Shown here one piece after another: positions 59,454-64,000 of a stretch of 64,000 nucleotides of DNA. A model generated the notes under the pieces. It had not been told where the DNA came from and ran no database searches. It saw only the letters and a program-made list of their open reading frames with translations. The position numbers and the translations under genes are program-made. Numbering within the stretch: position 1 is the stretch's first letter; the number at the start of each line of letters is the position of its first letter. Source of the stretch: Kingdonia uniflora (Eukaryota; Streptophyta; Magnoliopsida; Ranunculales; Circaeasteraceae); NCBI GenBank assembly GCA_014058105.1, contig JACGCM010000940.1:248001-312000 (forward strand). The letters run 5' to 3'.

Positions 59454-59878
59454 TGATCCAAGAGGATCTGGTTTAGCCTGTTCTAATTTACTCCTTTTTG
59501 TTCAAACAGACTTTTATGTCAGTTTGAATAAACTAGTTGTCTGAGTAAATTGTTCGAACAGACTTTTAGACTGTTCGAATACATTTTTTCTGTTCAAATA
59601 GAGGCGCAATTCAGCTTAATGTTTTAGGCGTTTAAGGGCATAATTATCCTATTTTGTAACTAGAAACTTGAAGCCCTTATAAAGGGGGAAGGCTAGGCAA
59701 GAGAAGATGATGTTAGATCAATCCAAGTTTTGAAGAGAAATTTAGGGTTTGAGAGGAATTTAATTGAAATCAAAATAATTGAGCAATTGAAGCTATATAA
59801 GGGAAATTCTCCCACCAATTTATGTGTTCTTCATATAATTTCTTCAAATTAGGTTACTCTCTATTCAATTATAGTTTA
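59454..59878 (+). repeat. copy 5 5' LTR
   Basis: About 425 bases; lacks a 75-base block of TTCGAA-rich sequence present in its partner, a deletion between repeats. TATA-like cttataaaggggg near 59675. Confidence 0.85.
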
Positions 59879-59944
59879 AGTGGTATCAGTTTTCCAATAA
59901 TGATTCTCGGGGGGATTGTGGTTTATGGTCTTTACACTTGACCA

Positions 59945-60955
59945 ACTCAAGCAAACGAAGGGAACCTAGTGAGTCCGTTGAAGATTCACAAGAAACTTAG
60001 CTCGAAGAAGAAGGAAAATTTGAAGATGGGCAATTCTGAAGATCGACTCACGAAGTTGGAAACGAAAGTTTTTAACCTAACTACTACTCTAGGGGTGTTA
60101 GTAGAACAATTACGTCTCCCGAACCTCGCGATAGCTTCTGCTTGGACAAAATGACGAGAGTGCATGAAGAAGAAAGGAGATGCGTAGGAGGAGAGAGACG
60201 ATGTTAACGAGGAGGTCGATGATAATTCTAGTGATGCTGAATCTATCGTGGAGCGAACGGCTATTGGTAAGTCAATGAATCCTATGCGTATCTTTATATA
60301 GATTTCAAAATCAAAATTTCGGTATTCGACGGTTCAATCGATGCCGAGAAGTTGGATAATTGGTTAGATAGGTTAGAGGCCTATTTTTTCATTTATGAAT
60401 ATTCTAATACTAAGAAAATATATTTTTCTACATTGAAATTTGCAAGTCATGCACTCACGTGGTAGAGATTCTATCAAAAATGTCATGAAGTAGGAAGCTT
60501 AAGTTGGAAGGAGTTCAAGGTGTTAGTAAGGAAGGAATTTTATCCGATTAGGTATGAGCAAGAGAGATGGTTTAAATGGCATAGTTTACACCAAAAGTCT
60601 AAGCAATTTGTACAAGAGTATACTATGGCGTTTCATAACCAAGCTTTGGTTTTGGACATCGATGTGGATGAGTATAAGGTGTTCATAAAGTACACGGGGG
60701 ATTTGTCAGAGTCCATTTGAAGAGAGTTGAAGCTCTTTACTATGGCTAATATTAAAGACGCTACCGTGAAGGCAATATCTATTAAAAGCAAATACTTGAA
60801 GAGTGACAAAGAAGATGACAAGAACAAGTCGGGGTATAAGTCTAGTTGGAAGCACGAGCATAAGGGAAAGTCCAAAGGAGACGGGTCTTCCTCCAAAGAG
60901 AATTATTGCAGTCATTGTAAGGCGAGTGGGCATATTTTAGATAAAGTTTGAAACT
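59945..60955 (+). pseudogene. copy 5 gag
   Basis: KLSSKKKENLKMGNSEDRLT coiled-coil start, FDGSIDAEKLDNW core, FYPIRYEQERWFKWHSLHQK, LVLDIDVDEYKVFIKYTGDL and the knuckle CSHCKASGHILDKV. The fourth zinc ligand Cys (…DTC in copy 3) is replaced by Val and then a stop, so the knuckle is broken. Confidence 0.82.
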
Positions 60956-61064
60956 TTACCCGGAGCTTCGGCCGTAGGAGGAGAAGAGAAAAAAAAGATA
61001 TGCATTAGCCGTAGCGGTTATTGACCTCTCGGATTTAGATAAGCCAAATCCTAAGCTTGTTCTT

Positions 61065-61397
61065 ATGTTTCAGCAGACCTTGGCTATCGAGGAGGAGAGC
61101 CGGGAAGAGCTTTTTCATGTTAGTATTCAGGTGAAGCAGAGCTTAGTAGAGGCCATTGTTGATCTGGGTAGTCAAATAAACTTAATTTCTGAGGCATTGG
61201 TAAAGAAGATGGGTTTAACTACTACATCTCATCCTAAGCCGTATGGTTTAGGGTACATTCAGAAAGACGCAGAGTTGATAATCACGAAGCAGTCTACATT
61301 TAGGTTTACGATCACTAAATGGATTATTGACGAGGTGGTGTGTGAGGTGGTTCCTTTAGATGTGTGTCAGGTCATCTTAGATAGCCCTTATCTTTAG
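61065..61397 (+). pseudogene. copy 5 aspartic protease
   Basis: HVSIQVKQSLVEAIVDLGSQ, INLISEALVKKMGL, then IIDEVVCEVVPLDVCQVILD and a stop. The active-site loop reads D-L-G-S. Confidence 0.75.
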
Positions 61398-62391
61398 AAC
61401 TGAGATACAATTCATTACCATAGAGCTCGTAAGTATCATCTTGTGAAGAAGGGAAATAAGTTCCATATCAATGCTTGTAAAAAGCATGTCACCACGAATT
61501 ATTTAGTAGCGGCAACTCAGGTGACGAGGTTGGTTAATGTGAGCGGCAAGTTTATGTTATTGGTGTGACCGGTTCAAGAGGGTACGTCGGCTAAAGTATT
61601 ATCTACAATGACAATGTCTCCTAAGCAACAAGCCAAAATGAGGAAATTGTAAGAGGAGGTTGTGGTATATTCTTATAACAAATCGTTCTAATTTTTAGCT
61701 ACACAGTCCAAGCTATAGCAAGCTCGCCAGATGAGGTGGATATCGTACCTATAACAATTCCCCTTGATTATCAAGTATAACAGGGAAATTGACAACAAAA
61801 TGGCTGACAGGTTATCTCGGCCCCCCATTACCAACTATTTCCGCTATGTTGGTAGCTATGCAGATATAGCATATTGTTCCGTCGGAGTATGTTACAGGCT
61901 ATAATGATCACCAATGGCACAATGTGGTTCACCAAAAGTTACTGCAAGGCAAGACATGTGAGTATGAATTGTAGGTTGGTTTGTTTTACTAGAGCACTCT
62001 TTTATGTGTTCCTGGGGGTAAAGACCATTTGCATTGGATTAGAAAGGCTCATTGTTCCTGGGTTGCAGGTCATTTTGGGGTTGAGCAGACTCTGTTAGAT
62101 TTGAAGTTATTTGAACCGTCTCTTTTAGATGAAGACTCTATAATCGACACTCGCCTACCGTCAGTTGATGACTTATGGATGAAAGAGAAGATCTGTTGCA
62201 GGAGGATAGTATTCTAGAGAGGAAAGTTCATGCTACAAGATGGGGTAGTATAGAGTCGTTCTGAGTTTGGAAGAAAGGTCAACTACCTAGCAATTCAAAG
62301 TGGTATAACAGGGAAATTGGCACGGCCGCATTCCCACATCTTCAGGTCTAGCTTGAGCCGGAGCTCAAGGCTTCTAAAGGGGGGAGAGCCA

Positions 62392-62890
62392 TGATCAAGG
62401 AGGATATGAGTCATTTTTAGGCTTTTTGGAAAGTCTATTCGAATAGACTTTTACACCCCTTGTCTGAGTGATTTGCTCGAACAGACTAAAAGTATGTTCG
62501 AATACACTCTGTTTTGATCGAATAGACTTTTTTGTTTGTTCGAATAAACCAGTTGTCTGAGTAAATTATTCGAACAAACTTTTAGTCTGGTTGAATATAT
62601 TTTTTTTTTTTTGAACATAGGCACGTTTCATCTTAATGTTTTAGGCGTTTAAGGGCATAATTGTCCTATTTTGTAACTAAAAACTTATAACCCTTATAAA
62701 GGGGCAAGTCTAGGCAAGAGAAGATGATGTTAGATCAATCCAAGTTTTGAAGAGAAACTTAGGGTTTGAGTTCAATTGAAATCAAAATAATCGAGCAATT
62801 AAAGCTCTAAAAGGGAAATTCTTCCACCAATTTGTGTGATCTTCATATTATTTCTTCAAATTAGGTTACTCTCCATTCGAGTGTGGATTA
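62392..62890 (+). repeat. copy 5 3' LTR
   Basis: Starts TGATCAAGGAGG, ends near GTGTGGATTA. TATA-like cttataaaggggc near 62695. A perfect 22-base palindrome lies at 62430-62451, centred on TTCGAA. Confidence 0.85.
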
Positions 62891-62891
62891 A

Positions 62892-63015
62892 ATTTAAACC
62901 AAACCTAGATTCCCATAGAGCCTAGACTAGCTTAAACTTTTTAAACCTCCCCGTGTTCGATACTTCACTTACCCTTGCTACATTATAATCTCTAAATAAG
63001 TGAGATTATTGATAG
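62892..63015 (+). repeat. possible Tat/Athila-like LTR, right part
   Basis: Continuation of 58290-59453 after the copy 5 insertion; includes ccccgtgttcgatac and ends near ttattgatagacc. No clear duplication flanks copy 5 here. Confidence 0.35.
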
Positions 63016-63199
63016 ACCTTATAAAATAACCACATCAGCAGTGGTTCTCCTGCCATGTCATCATCTCTTCTACATCAGAGCACCACGTGTCATCGACACA
63101 TCTAGCCACGTTAGCGATATGAGGTTTGCATTTGTGCCACGTCTCAGAGAGACACAGTGGTTCACGTTGGCAGCTTGATAGACACTTCTACCCGGTTAA

Positions 63200-63417
63200 C
63201 TGGTCAAACACGGTTGACTAGTCAGATTAGTTGATTGGGTGACGTCAGCCCTTGGTTGATGACGTAGGCGTTAGGGTAACTTAGCTGGCTAGCTGTGATG
63301 AATCAGCTATGGTAAACCCTAGATGGTGACGTCGGCAACAGCGAGGGCACCAAACGGCTTCTTCCAAAACAAGAGACGGTAAAAGAACAGATCTCGAATT
63401 CTCTCTCCTCTTTATAT
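63200..63417 (+). promoter_or_regulatory. gene B promoter: W-boxes, TGACG motifs, TATA
   Basis: GGTCAA (63202-63207) and TTGACT (63214-63219) are W-box-type WRKY sites in opposite orientation. TGACGTCA (63240-63247), TGACG (63260-63264) and TGACGTCG (63327-63334) are bZIP/TGA-type sites. A TATA-like TTTATATT lies at 63411-63418, about 125 bases before the ATG. Together they look like a stress- or salicylate-type promoter, but this is inferred from motifs. Confidence 0.45.
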
Positions 63418-63538
63418 TGTAAGGTCAGATGTTATCTTCTCTATCTCTGTATTTAGCGTTTCTCAATTTTATTCTTTAGATATTGTTTTTAAACAATTCA
63501 GTTTTTTTCTATGATTTTGCTTCTCCCTCCCTGCAGAG

Positions 63539-64000
63539 ATGAGCATCTCAGTGGCTCCCAACTCACTCACTCGCATTCCTACAACGTCTAACAATTCCCC
63601 GATGCAGGTTTTCTTTCGATCCGCCTTCTTTACCTTATCTCAGAAAACTAACCCGATTGACGGAAGGTTTTTGTTGTTTTTATAATAGGTTGTGTATTCT
63701 ATAACCGATGATATTCTTAACTGGATAGAAAAGCCCTACAATGTGGGTTATTTCAAAGAGATTAATGTGCAACTCGCCAAACTTGTTCCGTTGATAAAAA
63801 AACCCGGTATATTTGTACCTTATCTGCGTTCAACTTCTATCCAAGCTAAGGAAGTTTGTGCATTCTATTCGTTGTCATCACAAGGCTGACTACAATGACC
63901 TTGACATAAAAAACATTAGATGCATAACGCTTTCCTTGGTATATAAACTGCATAGGTGCGCACAAGTCGAGAAATTGAAGCTTTTTATTGATTACTTTGA
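63539..64000 (+). CDS. gene B: paralogue of gene A, partial, frameshifted
   Basis: Exon 1, 63539-63607 (MSISVAPNSLTRIPTTSNNS...), donor GTTTTC; exon 2 from 63689 after TATAATAG, running past 63890. Like gene A it starts MSISV, follows CTCCCTCCCTGCAG|AG, and has an intron at the same place. VVYSITDDILNWIEK and VQLAKLVPLIKKPGIFVPY align with gene A. Near 63828 the homologous frame shifts by one base, after which the sequence reads VQLLSKLRKFVHSIRCHHKA and continues to the window edge. It is thus either a pseudogene or carries a sequence error. The 3' part is outside the window. Confidence 0.55.

Larger units (their letters stand above)
59454..62890 (+). mobile_element. family G copy 5: internally deleted, LTR-complete
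   Basis: 5' LTR 59454-59878 (TGATCCAAGAGG start), PBS TGGTATCAG at 59881-59889, gag 59945-60955, protease 61065-61397, then a jump near 61655 from before RT into the end of RNase H (61700-61850), integrase head, and a second jump at 62102 to the integrase tail. PPT, then 3' LTR 62392-62890. RT, most of RNase H and the integrase core are gone. It could only move with proteins from a complete copy. Confidence 0.88.

Noticed and set aside
1..64000. A novel defence, toxin or biosynthetic system
   Set aside because: No clustered unknown enzymes or conserved cassettes; beyond ACLA, the A/B genes and fragments, the content is transposons.

Overview
The window is nuclear DNA of a flowering plant, most likely a eudicot. 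Evidence: AT-rich intergenic DNA, a 12-exon plant-type ATP-citrate lyase A gene with GT-AG introns, plant retrotransposon lineages (Ty1/copia, Tat/Athila-type Ty3/gypsy), a CACTA transposon, hAT- and Tourist-like MITEs, a PIF/Harbinger transposase and a plant mobile domain gene. The species cannot be named from the sequence. No bacterial operon, rRNA, tRNA or CRISPR array was seen.

Layout. 1-4768: minus-strand copia element with its 5' LTR and PBS, broken in RNase H by a 699-bp LTR-like insertion. 6092-9873: the one clearly intact host gene, ACLA (423 codons, minus strand), with a 5'UTR intron and TATA box. 9900-12018: intergenic DNA with exon-like fragments. 12019-30601: a four-level nest in which each level has its own target-site duplication. 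A small LTR retroelement (TSD gaacc) carries in its 3' LTR a CACTA transposon (TSD taa). The CACTA holds a 10.6-kb Tat/Athila-type gypsy element (TSD caggt/cagct) and a 602-bp hAT MITE (TSD cttatgat/cttatgaa), plus decayed F-box gene pieces that look captured. The outer element may have landed in a host exon.

31.7-33.6 kb: dead PIF/Harbinger transposase and a possible ORF1 remnant. 34.5-37.0 kb: an unidentified coding remnant and a plant mobile domain pseudogene. 37.7-39.1 kb: gene A, a four-exon gene of unknown function with one in-frame stop. 40.4-40.7 kb: Tourist-like MITE. 41.2-50.2 kb: two or more copies of one gypsy family interlocked in opposite orientations. Further copies of this family lie at 50.75-55.05 and 59.45-62.89 kb; the last is an internally deleted derivative sitting inside an older LTR-like sequence. 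56.3-57.4 kb: 3' end of a second copia element. 63.2-64.0 kb: promoter and first exons of gene B, a diverged paralogue of gene A that runs off the window.

Biologically, ACLA should supply cytosolic acetyl-CoA with ACLB. The A/B pair looks like an old local duplication now separated by about 26 kb of mostly transposon DNA. Nearly all transposon reading frames are broken; several catalytic residues are substituted. I found no wholly new system; the most unusual objects are the four-level nest, the gene-bearing CACTA and the unidentified A/B gene family.
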